A stretch of DNA of 64,000 nucleotides. Source: Pseudovibrio sp000156235 (GTDB lineage: Bacteria > Pseudomonadota > Alphaproteobacteria > Rhizobiales > Stappiaceae). Location: contig NZ_DS996816.1 in the NCBI RefSeq assembly GCF_000156235.1, positions 1 to 64,000 of the forward strand. The letters run 5' to 3'. The notes beneath the pieces are model-generated. The model was given only the letters and a program-made list of their open reading frames with translations. It made no database searches and was not told the DNA's origin. The position numbers were made by a program, and so were the translations under genes. Below, in pieces: positions 37,972 to 48,017 of this stretch; the first letter of the stretch is position 1; the number at the start of each line of letters is the position of its first letter.

Positions 37972-38496
37972 TCAAATTACTTCTTGTTGCTCTTTTTTCA
38001 CCGCAACCCAACCGCCTAACAAGAGCCCAATCCAAATCACAACAAGGTACACACAGTAAGACACTACAAGCTGCATGGCCTCGATTATGAAGCTAACTCC
38101 ACTGGCCACAGGAACGGGTTCATTCAGCAGCAACAACCCTTCTTGTAATTGACCATGTGAAAAATATGCTTGGAGCAGCTTAAATTGTAAGGCAATGCAC
38201 GCTTCTCTCATCAACAAAGCGAAAACTGCAAACAAAGCAGCGAAAACCCCAAAACTCAAACCGCTGATCTGACGTCGATGTTTTCTAACCAGAACATAGG
38301 CGTAGGCCACTGCTAAAAAACCAGCAAGCAAATACAAGGCCTTAGCACTAAGCGTATACAAGTTTAAGTTCAGCCCAATTATGGGTGAAATATTCAGCCA
38401 TGTAAGCACAGACAGAAAATAAACTACTGCGAAGAGCAGCACATGATGAGTTCTAGAGAACTGTTTTGATTTCAATATGGTATCTTCAACCTTCAT
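37972..38496 (-). CDS. Small integral membrane protein, unknown
   Basis: A 174-residue protein with about four TM helices (around residues 19-42, 51-70, 80-105 and 140-165) and a basic C-terminus. I recognise no family. The start has no clear ribosome site, but the gene begins six bases after the stop of the 38503 gene, so it is probably translated with it. Neither shows a link with the NQR genes beyond position. Confidence 0.6.
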   Translation of the reverse strand: MKVEDTILKSKQFSRTHHVLLFAVVYFLSVLTWLNISPIIGLNLNLYTLSAKALYLLAGFLAVAYAYVLVRKHRRQISGLSFGVFAALFAVFALLMREACIALQFKLLQAYFSHGQLQEGLLLLNEPVPVASGVSFIIEAMQLVVSYCVYLVVIWIGLLLGGWVAVKKEQQEVI

Positions 38497-38502
38497 TGTT
38501 AA

Positions 38503-38955
38503 TCAACCAGCATTACGCGCATCACGCTTGGCAGCTTCTTTCTCAGCTGTTCCAAACCCAATTCTGTATCCGAAGAAAATGGACCAATAAGCCAGAAAGG
38601 CAAAGAACAATACAAGACCAATTATCAGTCCCATAATGTCAGAAAGGCCTTCGATATCTGGGAACGCCAGATAGCCAAGAGGAGCATCAATAGCGATAAT
38701 GATCAAAAGACATAAACCCGTTAGCTTATGAAGCTTCCCTCCTATCAGGCGAGCGCCTTCTCTTTTGAACAACCTTTGCCCAACAAGCATCGCTGTGACT
38801 AACGGAGCTACAAAAGCAACATGCTTTACGGGAATCTCTGTCTGGAAAAATTGTAGCGCAATAAAAAGTACTGCAAATAGAACCACCTTAATGAGAACGT
38901 AAATCGCAGCAAATCTGCCTGCGTATCTGAGTAAATTAACCTGCAAAGTACCCAT
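38503..38955 (-). CDS. Small integral membrane protein, unknown
   Basis: A 150-residue protein with about four TM helices (for example AAIYVLIKVVLFAVLFIALQ, and a late pair around 105-130). The C-terminus is short and charged (EKEAAKRDARNAG). The layout resembles small uncharacterised membrane protein families, but I cannot name one safely. It is the upstream partner of the 37972 gene and lies downstream of, but apart from, the nqr terminator. Confidence 0.6.
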   Translation of the reverse strand: MGTLQVNLLRYAGRFAAIYVLIKVVLFAVLFIALQFFQTEIPVKHVAFVAPLVTAMLVGQRLFKREGARLIGGKLHKLTGLCLLIIIAIDAPLGYLAFPDIEGLSDIMGLIIGLVLFFAFLAYWSIFFGYRIGFGTAEKEAAKRDARNAG

Positions 38956-39015
38956 AAATTATCCAATCAATATAACTACAGATTGCATTATCTCACACAC
39001 TTCCCCCAAGGCAAT

Positions 39016-39044
39016 AAAAAACCCGGCATCTCTCGACACCGGGT
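39016..39044 (-). terminator. Terminator of the nqr operon
   Basis: Minus strand: ACCCGG pairs with CCGGGT across a 12-base loop, followed by TTTTTTATT. It sits 29 bases after the nqrF stop codon. Confidence 0.85.
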
Positions 39045-39072
39045 CTCTTAATTCTCGCAGTACTTTCAGCGG

Positions 39073-40296
39073 TTAGCCGCCGAAGTCGTCCAGCATGATG
39101 TCTTCACGTTCCACGCCCAGATCAAGCAGCATGTTGATCACGGACTGGTTCATGATTGGAGGACCACACATGTAGTACTCACAGTCTTCTGGCGCAGCGT
39201 GGTCCTTCAGATACTCGTTGTAGAGCACGTTGTGAATGAACCCGGTGTAACCGTCCCAGTCATCATCAGGCTGAGGATCAGAAAGCGCCACATGCCATGT
39301 GAAGTTCGGGAACTCTTGCGCCAGCTGGTCGAAGTCCTCAACGAAGAACATCTCTTTCTTGGAACGAGCACCGTACCAGAAAGTGATCTTACGATCACGG
39401 TTCTCAAGACGCTTTAGCTGATCGAAGATGTGTGAGCGCATTGGCGCCATACCAGCACCACCACCGATGAACACCATTTCCTTGTCAGTTTCGCGAGCGA
39501 AGAACTCACCGAACGGACCGGAGATGGTCACCTTGTCACCCGGCTTCAGGTTGAAGATGAACGAAGACATCTTACCAGCCGGAATGCCTGTGGTACCAGG
39601 AGGTGGAGAAGCAACACGAACGTTCAGCATGATCATGCCTTTTTCGTCCGGATAGTTCGCCATGGAATAAGCACGCTCAACAGGCTCGTCCACGATGGAC
39701 TCATACTGCCACAGATTGAACTTGTCCCAATCTTCACGATACTGCTCTTCGATGTCGAAGTCGGTATACTTCAGCTTGTGCGCAGGCGCTTCAATCTGAA
39801 TGTAACCACCAGCACGGAAGTTCACGTCTTCGCCTTCTGGCAGGTCCAGAACCAGCGCTTTAATGAAGGTCGCAACGTTTTCGTTGGAGCGAACAGTACA
39901 CTCCCACTTTTTCACGCCGAACACTTCTTCAGGCACTTCAATCTTCATGTCCTGCTTCACAGCAACCTGACAGGAAAGACGGTCACCACAGCGCGCTTCA
40001 CGCTTGGTGATGTGGCTTTCCTCAGTTGCCAGAATGGAACCACCGCCCTCGTGCACTTTCACGCGGCACTGAGCACAGGTTCCACCGCCACCACAGGCGG
40101 AAGGAACGAAGATCTTCTGATCAGCCAGAACGTTGAGAAGTTTACCGCCCGCAGGAACGGAAACAGTGCGCTCACCGTTAATTTCGATGTTAACGTCGCC
40201 GGAAGCAACCAGCTTGCTGCGCGCCATGAGAATGACGATCACCAGCGCAAGCACGATCAGAGTGAAGAGCGTAATGCCCCAGGTAAAGTCTTGCAT
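39073..40296 (-). CDS. nqrF: Na+-translocating NADH:quinone reductase, subunit F
   Basis: A 407-residue subunit. It oxidises NADH and starts electron flow through the sodium pump. One N-terminal TM (about 6-24) anchors a 2Fe-2S domain with Cys68, Cys74, Cys77 (CGGGGTCAQC) and Cys109. The FAD motif RAYSMANYP is at about 209 and the NADH motif GGGAGMAPMRSH at about 275. It is the last gene of the operon and is followed by a terminator. Confidence 0.97.
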   Translation of the reverse strand: MQDFTWGITLFTLIVLALVIVILMARSKLVASGDVNIEINGERTVSVPAGGKLLNVLADQKIFVPSACGGGGTCAQCRVKVHEGGGSILATEESHITKREARCGDRLSCQVAVKQDMKIEVPEEVFGVKKWECTVRSNENVATFIKALVLDLPEGEDVNFRAGGYIQIEAPAHKLKYTDFDIEEQYREDWDKFNLWQYESIVDEPVERAYSMANYPDEKGMIMLNVRVASPPPGTTGIPAGKMSSFIFNLKPGDKVTISGPFGEFFARETDKEMVFIGGGAGMAPMRSHIFDQLKRLENRDRKITFWYGARSKKEMFFVEDFDQLAQEFPNFTWHVALSDPQPDDDWDGYTGFIHNVLYNEYLKDHAAPEDCEYYMCGPPIMNQSVINMLLDLGVEREDIMLDDFGG

Positions 40297-40309
40297 CTGC
40301 TCGTCTCCC

Positions 40310-40918
40310 TTACAGCTTCACGCCTGAGAAAGCCATGAAACCCATAGCCATCAGACCAGCGGTGATGAAGGTGATGCCAAGACCCTGCAATCCATCAGGA
40401 ACGTCAGAGTACTTCAGCTTTTCACGCACACCAGCCATTGCAGTAATCGCGAGCGCCCAACCAATACCGGAAGCAACACCGTAAACAGAGGATTCTGCCA
40501 GGTTGTAGTCACGCTCCACCATGAACAGAGAACCACCCATGATGGCGCAGTTCACAGTGATCAGCGGCAGGAAGATACCCAGCGCGTTGTAAAGCGCAGG
40601 AACATAGCGATCGAGGAACATTTCCAAAATCTGCACCACAGCAGCGATAACGCCGATGTAAGAGATCAGCCCCAGGAAGCGCAGGTCAGTACCTTCAAGA
40701 CCAGCCCACTCCAGCGCGCCTTCGTTCAGCAGCGTGGTATAGAGCAGGTTGTTGATTGGCACAGTCAGAGCCTGCACAACAACAACAGAGATACCCAGAC
40801 CCAGCGCAGTCTCAACCTTCTTGGAAACCGCAAGGAACGTACACATTCCAAGGAAGAAGGAGAGCGCAAGGTTTTCGATAAAGATCGCCTTTACGGCGAG
40901 GGAAAGAAGCCCTTCCAT
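40310..40918 (-). CDS. nqrE: Na+-translocating NADH:quinone reductase, subunit E
   Basis: A 202-residue membrane subunit with about six TM helices. With NqrD it binds an Fe center in the membrane, coordinated by cysteines in half-helices. The segments FFLGMCTFLAVSKK and ITVNCAIMGGSLF match the family. It starts 2 bases after the nqrD stop codon in the 5' to 3' order of the operon. Confidence 0.96.
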   Translation of the reverse strand: MEGLLSLAVKAIFIENLALSFFLGMCTFLAVSKKVETALGLGISVVVVQALTVPINNLLYTTLLNEGALEWAGLEGTDLRFLGLISYIGVIAAVVQILEMFLDRYVPALYNALGIFLPLITVNCAIMGGSLFMVERDYNLAESSVYGVASGIGWALAITAMAGVREKLKYSDVPDGLQGLGITFITAGLMAMGFMAFSGVKL

Positions 40919-40920
40919 AA

Positions 40921-41576
<656 letters not shown>

Positions 41577-41577
<1 letters not shown>

Positions 41578-42398
41578 TACGCCTCTCCTTTTTTCAGATT
41601 GTCGAGGAAGGTTTTGAAGCCCTGCTCGCCCATCCAGAATTTGACCAGGTTGTCGACACCACGGGAGGTCAGCGTTGCACCTGCAATCGCATCAATGTGG
41701 TGTTTGGAGCCATCAATACCTGCTGGTGCAGCTTTGCCGACGCCAATGTTAACTGCGCCGTTGTCACCATAAACCAGCTTACCAGGCCACTGAGCCATCC
41801 ATTTTGGATTGTCTACCTCAGCACCAAGACCAGGAGTCTCGCCGTGAGCGTAGAAACGCAGGCCGTAAACTTCATTGCCATCAGCATTCAGTGCGATGAA
41901 GCCATAAAGCGTGGACCACAGGCCGTAACCGTGAACCGGCAAAACGATACGCTCAATTTTGCCTGCATCATCCCGAAGCAGATAAACTGAAGCCAGCTTA
42001 GCCTGACGCTTGATGGATGCCGGATCGTTTGCCAGAGTGATGGAACGAGCTGGATCTTTCGCAGCAACACGCTGGTCATAGGTCGCAGCATCTTCTGCAT
42101 CAGAAAACTTGCCGGTCGCAACATCAACAAGGCGAGGTTCGAATGCACCAAATGCCTTCTCAACATCGATGCCGTCCTGATACAGGCCAGCAACCTTGAG
42201 AATGTTGGTCTTCTTATCCAGTGTCTTGTTGATTTCCTGCTGTGGCTTCAGCATCACCGCAGCGCCGGAAACAATCATGGAACAGATCAGACACAGAACC
42301 ACAGCAACGGTAATCGTGCGCGGTGCAGAGTCCAGAGGCATCGCGTTGAAGCGCGCCCAAAGACCTGTTGGAGCTGTTGTGTTTTCAGCATTATGCAT
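41577..42398 (-). CDS. nqrC: Na+-translocating NADH:quinone reductase, subunit C
   Basis: A 273-residue subunit with one N-terminal TM helix (about 28-50) and a periplasmic FMN-binding domain. The flavinylation motif is AGATLTS, with the covalently modified Thr near 242. ApbE, encoded nearby at 45489, should attach the FMN. It overlaps the nqrB end by 8 bases. Confidence 0.96.
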
Positions 42399-43599
42399 GG
42401 CGCTTCATCCTCCGTGTGATGTTCGCCTTCACAACGAAGTAGTCGATCAGCGGAGAGAAGATATTGCCGAACAGGATCGCCAGCATCATACCTTCAGGGA
42501 AGGCCGGGTTGATGACGCGGATCAGGATACACATCACACCAATCAGCGCAGCGTAGATGTAACGGCCCGGATTGGTCATTGCAGCCGTCACAGGCTCAGT
42601 CACCATGAACACAAGGCCGAACATGAAGCCGCCAGTGACAAGGTGCCAGTACCAAGGCATTGCAAACATTGGATTGGACTCAGAGCCAATCAGATTCAGC
42701 AACAGGCTGAAACCAATCATGCCGCCCAGACAGCCAAGAATGAGACGATAGTTCGCGATACCAGTGGTCACGAGGAACACACCGCCAAGCGCAATTGCAA
42801 TCGTGGAAGTCTCACCAAAGGAACCCTGAATGGTGCCGATGAAGGAGCTGGTCCATGTGATGCCGTTTGCAGCCAGACCCTGCATGCCGTCAGCTGCAGC
42901 AACACCCAGTGCAGTCGCACCAGAGAAGCCGTCAACTGGCGTCCACACCGCATCACCGGACATTGCTGCCGGATAAGCGAAGTACAGGAACGCACGGCCA
43001 ACAAGCGCCGGGTTCAGGAAGTTCTTGCCGGTACCACCGAACACTTCCTTACCGATAACCACACCAAACGCGATACCAAGACCAACCTGCCACAGCGGAG
43101 TGGAAGCTGGAAGGATCAGCGTGTAGAGCATGGAAGAAACGAAGAAGCCTTCGTTCACTTCGTGGCCACGCACAATGGCGAACAGCACTTCAAAGATACC
43201 ACCAACACCGAGCGTTACGATGTAGATTGGCAGGAAGTACAGAGCACCATGCGCCATGTTGGCGAAGATGTTGTCCGGATTAAAGCCGATACCCAGCAGA
43301 GACAGGATCGCAGCACGCCAGCCTGCTGGCTCGGTGATGCCCATCGCAGCCAGTGCAGAGTTGGTCTGCAGGCCGGTGTTGTACATACCAAACAGGATCG
43401 CAGGGATCGTCGCCAGCACAACATAGGTCATGACACGCTTAAGGTCAGCATGGTCACGAGCGTGCGGCGCAACGCTGGTCACTGTTTTTGGAGTGTAGAT
43501 GAAAGTATCCACCATCTCGTAGACGGCGTAAAACTTTTCGTATTTGCCACCCTTTTCAAAGAGCGGCGCAATACGATCAAACTTATCGCGCAAGCTCAC
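42391..43599 (-). CDS. nqrB: Na+-translocating NADH:quinone reductase, subunit B
   Basis: A 402-residue, about ten-helix membrane subunit. It binds covalent FMN through the motif DGFSGATALG and riboflavin, and forms the quinone and sodium site with the other subunits. The N-terminal MSLRDKFDRIAPLFEKGGKY is typical. It starts three bases after the nqrA stop codon. Confidence 0.97.
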   Translation of the reverse strand: MSLRDKFDRIAPLFEKGGKYEKFYAVYEMVDTFIYTPKTVTSVAPHARDHADLKRVMTYVVLATIPAILFGMYNTGLQTNSALAAMGITEPAGWRAAILSLLGIGFNPDNIFANMAHGALYFLPIYIVTLGVGGIFEVLFAIVRGHEVNEGFFVSSMLYTLILPASTPLWQVGLGIAFGVVIGKEVFGGTGKNFLNPALVGRAFLYFAYPAAMSGDAVWTPVDGFSGATALGVAAADGMQGLAANGITWTSSFIGTIQGSFGETSTIAIALGGVFLVTTGIANYRLILGCLGGMIGFSLLLNLIGSESNPMFAMPWYWHLVTGGFMFGLVFMVTEPVTAAMTNPGRYIYAALIGVMCILIRVINPAFPEGMMLAILFGNIFSPLIDYFVVKANITRRMKRHA

Positions 43600-43602
43600 G
43601 GG

Positions 43603-44955
43603 TTAGCCCTCTTTCTCGATTTTATCAAGATTTGCACGCAGCGCAGCTCCGTATTCATTCTTGGAATGGCAGATGAAGGTGCATAGCGCCAAATCTTCCT
43701 CGTCCAACTCCAGGGCACCAAGCTTCTGCGCCATGTCAGTGTCCAGCACCATCAGGGCACGGAGCAGCTGAGTTGGAAGAACATCGAGCGGCATTACCTT
43801 CTCGTAGGTACCCAGTGGAACGATCGCGCGGATGGAGCCGTTCTTGTTGGTGCCAAACGGGAACTTCAGCTTGCTGCGGAAGAAACCGGAAGGATGCACA
43901 TTAAGGTTAGACCACTTGGTCATGAATGGGCGAACCCAGCCAACAACGTCTTGCTTGCGGTCTTCTTCCATCAGCGTCACCTGAGTGTGGTAACGACCAA
44001 GGAAGGCAAACTGGTCTTCGGCAATTGTGCCGGAGAGAATAGAGCCGGAAACCACACGGGCAGGAATACCCGGTTGAGTTTCACCAGCCAGCAGATCGGT
44101 CAGATCAGCACCAACGCGAGTTGTTACCAGACGCGGCTTTGAAGCCAGCGGACCTGCAACAGAAACAACGCAGGAAACATCCAGCTCACCTGTCAGGAAC
44201 AGGTTACCGATTGCGATGACATCCTGATAACCGATGGTCCAGACTGTCTTGCTCTCGTTGACCGGATCGAGGAAGTGAATGTGAGTACCCGCATTACCTG
44301 CTGGGTGCTTACCTTCAAAGCTTTCCATCTGCACATCAGCAACGCCAGCACCTGGGAGCTTGTCCTTAGGGCTGTGGCATACGAATGTGCGGCCATCGGT
44401 CAGTTTAGAGACAACCTGAAGCCCAGCTTCAAACGCGCCAGCATTCGCATTGATGATCACACCAGCATCCGCTGCAAGCGGGTTGGTGTCCATCGCAGTT
44501 ACGAAAATGGAACGCGGCTGCGTTTCAAAAACCGGAACCTTGGAGTATGGGCGGGTGCGGAAGCTTGTCCAAAGACCAGACTTGGCAAGCTGCTCACGAA
44601 CGACAGTTGCGTCCAGAGTTGCCAAAGCGCCAGCTTCAAACTTTGAGAAAGCGACCTGTTCTTCGTTGCCATCATCCAATTTGATAACGATGGTTTCCAG
44701 AACGCGACGTGCACCACGATTGACTGCTTCAACGACACCAGCACCCGGAGCAACATAGTTGATTTCTGGAGAGCGTTTGTCGATGAAAAGTGGTTGACCC
44801 TTTACGACGCGATCGCCTTCAGCAACCAGCATACGCGGTTTCAACCCGTTGTAATCCCCACCATTCACGGCAACACGACGAACCGCTTGACCCTTGTGGA
44901 TCTCTTGGTTCGGAGCACCGGTGATCGGCAGATCCAATCCTTTTGTAATCTTCAT
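43603..44955 (-). CDS. nqrA: Na+-translocating NADH:quinone reductase, subunit A
   Basis: A 450-residue peripheral subunit, the first of the operon. Typical motifs are the N-terminal KITKGLDLPITGAPNQEIH and the conserved C-terminal ELDEEDLALCTFICHSKNEY. It makes part of the quinone-side arm of the complex. The 533-base region upstream (44956-45488) separates it from the divergent apbE and must carry its promoter; I cannot place that promoter with confidence. Confidence 0.97.
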   Translation of the reverse strand: MKITKGLDLPITGAPNQEIHKGQAVRRVAVNGGDYNGLKPRMLVAEGDRVVKGQPLFIDKRSPEINYVAPGAGVVEAVNRGARRVLETIVIKLDDGNEEQVAFSKFEAGALATLDATVVREQLAKSGLWTSFRTRPYSKVPVFETQPRSIFVTAMDTNPLAADAGVIINANAGAFEAGLQVVSKLTDGRTFVCHSPKDKLPGAGVADVQMESFEGKHPAGNAGTHIHFLDPVNESKTVWTIGYQDVIAIGNLFLTGELDVSCVVSVAGPLASKPRLVTTRVGADLTDLLAGETQPGIPARVVSGSILSGTIAEDQFAFLGRYHTQVTLMEEDRKQDVVGWVRPFMTKWSNLNVHPSGFFRSKLKFPFGTNKNGSIRAIVPLGTYEKVMPLDVLPTQLLRALMVLDTDMAQKLGALELDEEDLALCTFICHSKNEYGAALRANLDKIEKEG

Positions 44956-45488
44956 CCCTTACCCTGTCAGGCTTCTTATAGGGCAAACCACTAGATGTTC
45001 ACGGGATATCTACGGGTAAGTGATGCTAAGTCATTCTGCTACGTACAAAATGCCGCGCATGCGGATTATTGACTTTGGCAAGTCGAACCGAGATAAATCC
45101 CCCCACAGATCGCATTTTCAGCAACAAAGCCCGAGCATTGCTGAACGTAACTCATCCGTGGCTCCGGTTAGGAGTAACCGCCCGCATACCATTAAAGTGT
45201 GCCGCGGTCAGCTATTCCTACGGATTTATGCGGGCCAATACCCTGATATACCGCAAATTTCAATAGGGATTCGTGATATTGACGTAACGGCAATAAGGGT
45301 GTTTCGCGAAAATTTTATCTCAAATAAGTTTTCCCCGAACTTTTCACATGCACGTAGTACCACCTACGACTTTCTTCATCTTCAACTAATGCTGATCTTG
45401 GTCGCGGCAGTAACCGCCCCCTATTTAACTTGACAGAAAACCAGAATAAGCCGATTACGCGGGGAAATGAAAAAACTCTGAGGCCGAA
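44956..45488. other. Divergent regulatory region between nqrA and apbE
   Basis: I see no gene. Open frames here (for example from 45020) have no ribosome site or domain. A possible apbE promoter is TTGACA (45430-45435), a 17-base spacer and a weak -10 GATTAC (45453-45458), 30 bases before the apbE ATG. No clear palindrome was found. Confidence 0.4.
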
Positions 45489-46517
45489 ATGCGCTTCCTC
45501 ATTACAGCTCTCGTACTCATCTTTGTCACTGCATGTGTACCCAATGACAAAAGCCGCGAAGAAATCGTACTTCATGGCAAAACCATGGGCACAACATTTA
45601 ATGTCAAAGCCATCAAAGGGTCGTCTTCTGTAACCCAGCAGGAGCTGCAAAAGCAGGTCGATGATGCTCTCGTCGGCGTCAACAAGGCCATGTCCAACTG
45701 GGACAAAAACTCAGAGATCAGCCGTTTTAACCGCTCCACCAGCACTGAATGGACGCCAATCTCCCGCGACTTCAGTATCGTGATGCAGGAAGCTTTGCGC
45801 ATCCATAATCTGACGGGCGGCTACTTTGATGTCACCCTCGCACCGCTCATCGAGCTGTGGGGCTTCGGCACCAAGCAGGATACCCCACCACAGCCTAGTC
45901 CGCGTGAAATCCGCGATGCACTGGAGTCTGTCGGCATGAGCACCATGCTTGAGTTTGAGACCGATCCACCAGCACTGCGCAAGGTCAACACGGACACCTC
46001 CGTGAACCTCTCCGCAATCGCGAAAGGCTTCGGCATCGACAAAGTTGCCTCCGTTCTGGAGCAAAACGGCATCAACGAATACCTCGTCGAAATCGGCGGT
46101 GATCTGGTCACCAAAGGCAACAACGCCAAGAATGAACCTTGGGTCGTTGGCATCGAAAAGCCGGATTCCGCGACGCGAACAGTTCAGCAAATCGTTCGCA
46201 TCAGCGATAAAGGCATGGCAACATCCGGCGATTATCGCATATATAAGGAAGTCAACGGCAAGCGCTTCTCACACATTATTGATGCTGCATCAGGGCGTCC
46301 TGTGACGCATAAACTTGCATCAGTAACTGTAATTGCTGACAATGCGATGCGCGCTGACGGTCTGGCAACAGCTCTCCTGGCAATGGGAGACAAGCGCGGC
46401 ATGGCTCTGGCAGAGCGTGAAGGGATTGCCGCATTTTTCATCGTTCGTGAAGGGGACCACTTCATCACCCGGTCTTCCAGCGCGTTTAGAAAATTCGAGC
46501 AGTCTGCAGAGAAGTAA
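45489..46517 (+). CDS. apbE: FMN transferase ApbE (flavin-attaching lipoprotein)
   Basis: A 342-residue flavin transferase. It moves FMN from FAD onto Thr residues of NqrB and NqrC. A lipoprotein signal ends in LIFVTAC with Cys16 as the lipid site, so it sits at the inner membrane facing the periplasm. The HGKTMGTTFNVKA motif and the C-terminal DAASGRPVTHKLASVTVIAD segment, which carries Asp and Thr of the magnesium site, mark the family. A GAGG site precedes the ATG. It is followed by nqrM 12 bases later. Confidence 0.96.
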   Translation: MRFLITALVLIFVTACVPNDKSREEIVLHGKTMGTTFNVKAIKGSSSVTQQELQKQVDDALVGVNKAMSNWDKNSEISRFNRSTSTEWTPISRDFSIVMQEALRIHNLTGGYFDVTLAPLIELWGFGTKQDTPPQPSPREIRDALESVGMSTMLEFETDPPALRKVNTDTSVNLSAIAKGFGIDKVASVLEQNGINEYLVEIGGDLVTKGNNAKNEPWVVGIEKPDSATRTVQQIVRISDKGMATSGDYRIYKEVNGKRFSHIIDAASGRPVTHKLASVTVIADNAMRADGLATALLAMGDKRGMALAEREGIAAFFIVREGDHFITRSSSAFRKFEQSAEK

Positions 46518-46529
46518 CGGAATATCGAA

Positions 46530-46763
46530 ATGGCAACTTTCATCATCGCGTTTGTCATGCTGATCCTGATCGTAGCAGGAATGGCAATTGGCGCCGTTTT
46601 CAGAAACAAGCCGATCACTGGCAGCTGCGGCGGCTTGAATGCTATTGAAGGCGCAGACCATTGCGTCGTCTGTAAGCGTGAAATCGACCCGAACAGCCCG
46701 CTGCGTGAAAAGCTGCAGCCTTGCAAACGCAAACAGGCGATGGAAGAGCAAAGCGCAGCTTAA
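46530..46763 (+). CDS. nqrM: NQR maturation protein NqrM
   Basis: A 77-residue protein with one N-terminal TM helix and four Cys: Cys33 (GSCGGLNAIE), Cys45 and Cys48 (HCVVCKRE) and Cys65. NqrM is needed to mature the Fe site formed by NqrD and NqrE. It is in an operon with apbE and ends in a terminator. As in other NQR loci, apbE and nqrM are encoded together, but here they are on the opposite strand to nqrABCDEF. Confidence 0.95.
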   Translation: MATFIIAFVMLILIVAGMAIGAVFRNKPITGSCGGLNAIEGADHCVVCKREIDPNSPLREKLQPCKRKQAMEEQSAA

Positions 46764-46785
46764 CGGCACTCCATTTTAGCAAATC

Positions 46786-46810
46786 CGAAGGGGCCACACG
46801 GCCCCTTTTT
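46786..46810 (+). terminator. Terminator of apbE-nqrM
   Basis: AAGGGGCC - ACAC - GGCCCCTT pairs perfectly over 8 bases with a 4-base loop and ends in TTTTT. It lies 23 bases after the nqrM stop codon. The stem also reads well in reverse, so it may serve the convergent 46819 gene too. Confidence 0.9.
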
Positions 46811-46818
46811 CATGCCTG

Positions 46819-47268
46819 CTATCTGTCGGCTGTGTAATCCCGCGCCGCATCCGGCCCTTCTCCGCCAATCAGTTTGGCAAAGAAACCGGCCACGATCCCA
46901 AAGCCAACGCCAATAGCGACAAAGCCAATGCCGAGGAACAAGCTTCCCAGTGTCGGAAAGATCCCCTGCCCGATCGATGTCAGGCTATCTCCACCAATCA
47001 ACCAGAGCAGCAAATTCATCCATCCGCAGATGAAACCGCCAGAGAACCAGCTCGGCATACTCGACTTGAGCAGTGGGTGATAGTTGATCACGCCAATCAA
47101 CGCCACCAGACCACCAAGCGTAATGCACCAGAGGATCAGACCGAACTGAACCACAAACGTCACATTCAGATTAAGCCAGGCAATGAGGTAGAGACACAGA
47201 AGCCCAAACGCCAGTCCAAACAACTTGGCTGTGATCCCTCGTCTGAGCAGTGACGGTTTAGAAAACAT
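46819..47268 (-). CDS. Small integral membrane protein, unknown
   Basis: A protein of about 149 residues with about four TM helices (for example TAKLFGLAFGLLCLYLIAWL and LGIGFVAIGVGFGIVAGFFA). I recognise no family. Start choice is uncertain: the frame opens at 47331, but ATG 47268 has a GGGAG site 9 bases upstream and is preferred. It is convergent with nqrM. Confidence 0.6.
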   Translation of the reverse strand: MFSKPSLLRRGITAKLFGLAFGLLCLYLIAWLNLNVTFVVQFGLILWCITLGGLVALIGVINYHPLLKSSMPSWFSGGFICGWMNLLLWLIGGDSLTSIGQGIFPTLGSLFLGIGFVAIGVGFGIVAGFFAKLIGGEGPDAARDYTADR

Positions 47269-47364
47269 AACTTCTGGCTCCCATCGGTTCATGCGGCTGG
47301 CCAATGCCATGAGTATACCACCATAAACCAAGGGTCTTAAAACTAGTTTTCTGCAATCAGAAGA

Positions 47365-47580
47365 TTATCTGTTCGCCCAGCCAAAATCGAAAACGCCGAA
47401 CACCATCAGGCAGAAGCTGACAAGCGCCAGCAGACCAAACACCCAGCACTTAAGCTTCCAGCGACCAGTCTGGCCTTTCCAGGCATCACGGAACAGGCGA
47501 CCGCTCAGCACAAACACCACAAGCAGGATCACGCCGACCCAGGATGGTATGTCGCTAAAGAAGTTTGAGAGCTGATCCAT
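47365..47580 (-). CDS. Small membrane protein of 71 residues
   Basis: A 71-residue protein with two TM helices (WVGVILLVVFVLSGRLF and VFGLLALVSFCLMVFGVF) joined by a basic loop. Hydrophobicity and the same-strand membrane neighbour at 46819 support a real gene, but I know no family for it. It starts with ATG at 47580, preceded by GGAGGCACA. Confidence 0.55.
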   Translation of the reverse strand: MDQLSNFFSDIPSWVGVILLVVFVLSGRLFRDAWKGQTGRWKLKCWVFGLLALVSFCLMVFGVFDFGWANR

Positions 47581-48017
47581 TGTGCCTCCGCCTTGTTATT
47601 GCCTCTCTTTAGTTCTGCCTTTCCAAAAAGGCAAACGCTCAAAGCAATCACGCCACCACCTTGCCAAAGCCAAAAGTCAAAACACTCACCTGCCCCAGCA
47701 CCACATCCACCATCAAAGCCTCATTTCCTGAGGGAGCAAAACAATGTCAGGACTTCGCCAGAGCAATCAACCTCCCCATTACCTGGTCCTTCTAAACGCC
47801 CAAATACAGCCAACTTACATGCATCTTTCATATCTATTTTTCATATTTCATTGACCTTTTCAGCTAGGCAGACTACAAGGCCCACGAAGAAAAGAGCTCG
47901 CTTGCCATTTGCCGCCTCATGATCTCCCCGTTACGGTTCATGAGTGAGCGGAAGCGATGGGTAGGGCAACAAAGCTCTTGCTTTACAGATAATGACCCTC
48001 CTCGAAAGAAATACTAA
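47581..48017 (+). promoter_or_regulatory. Upstream region of the DEAD-box helicase, probable promoter at 47851-47879 and long leader
   Basis: There is no gene here. TTGACC (47851-47856), 17 bases and TACAAG (47874-47879) form a plausible promoter, starting near 47886. The leader would then be about 130 bases. Long leaders are common for cold-induced RNA helicase genes. The remaining upstream part is low in complexity. Confidence 0.4.

Noticed and set aside
42196..43686. A 496-codon plus-strand frame across nqrB
   Set aside because: It mirrors nqrB and nqrC on the opposite strand, and its Cys/His/Arg-rich translation has no fold.
45020..45433. A 137-codon frame between nqrA and apbE
   Set aside because: It has no ribosome site or domain, and the region is a divergent promoter region.
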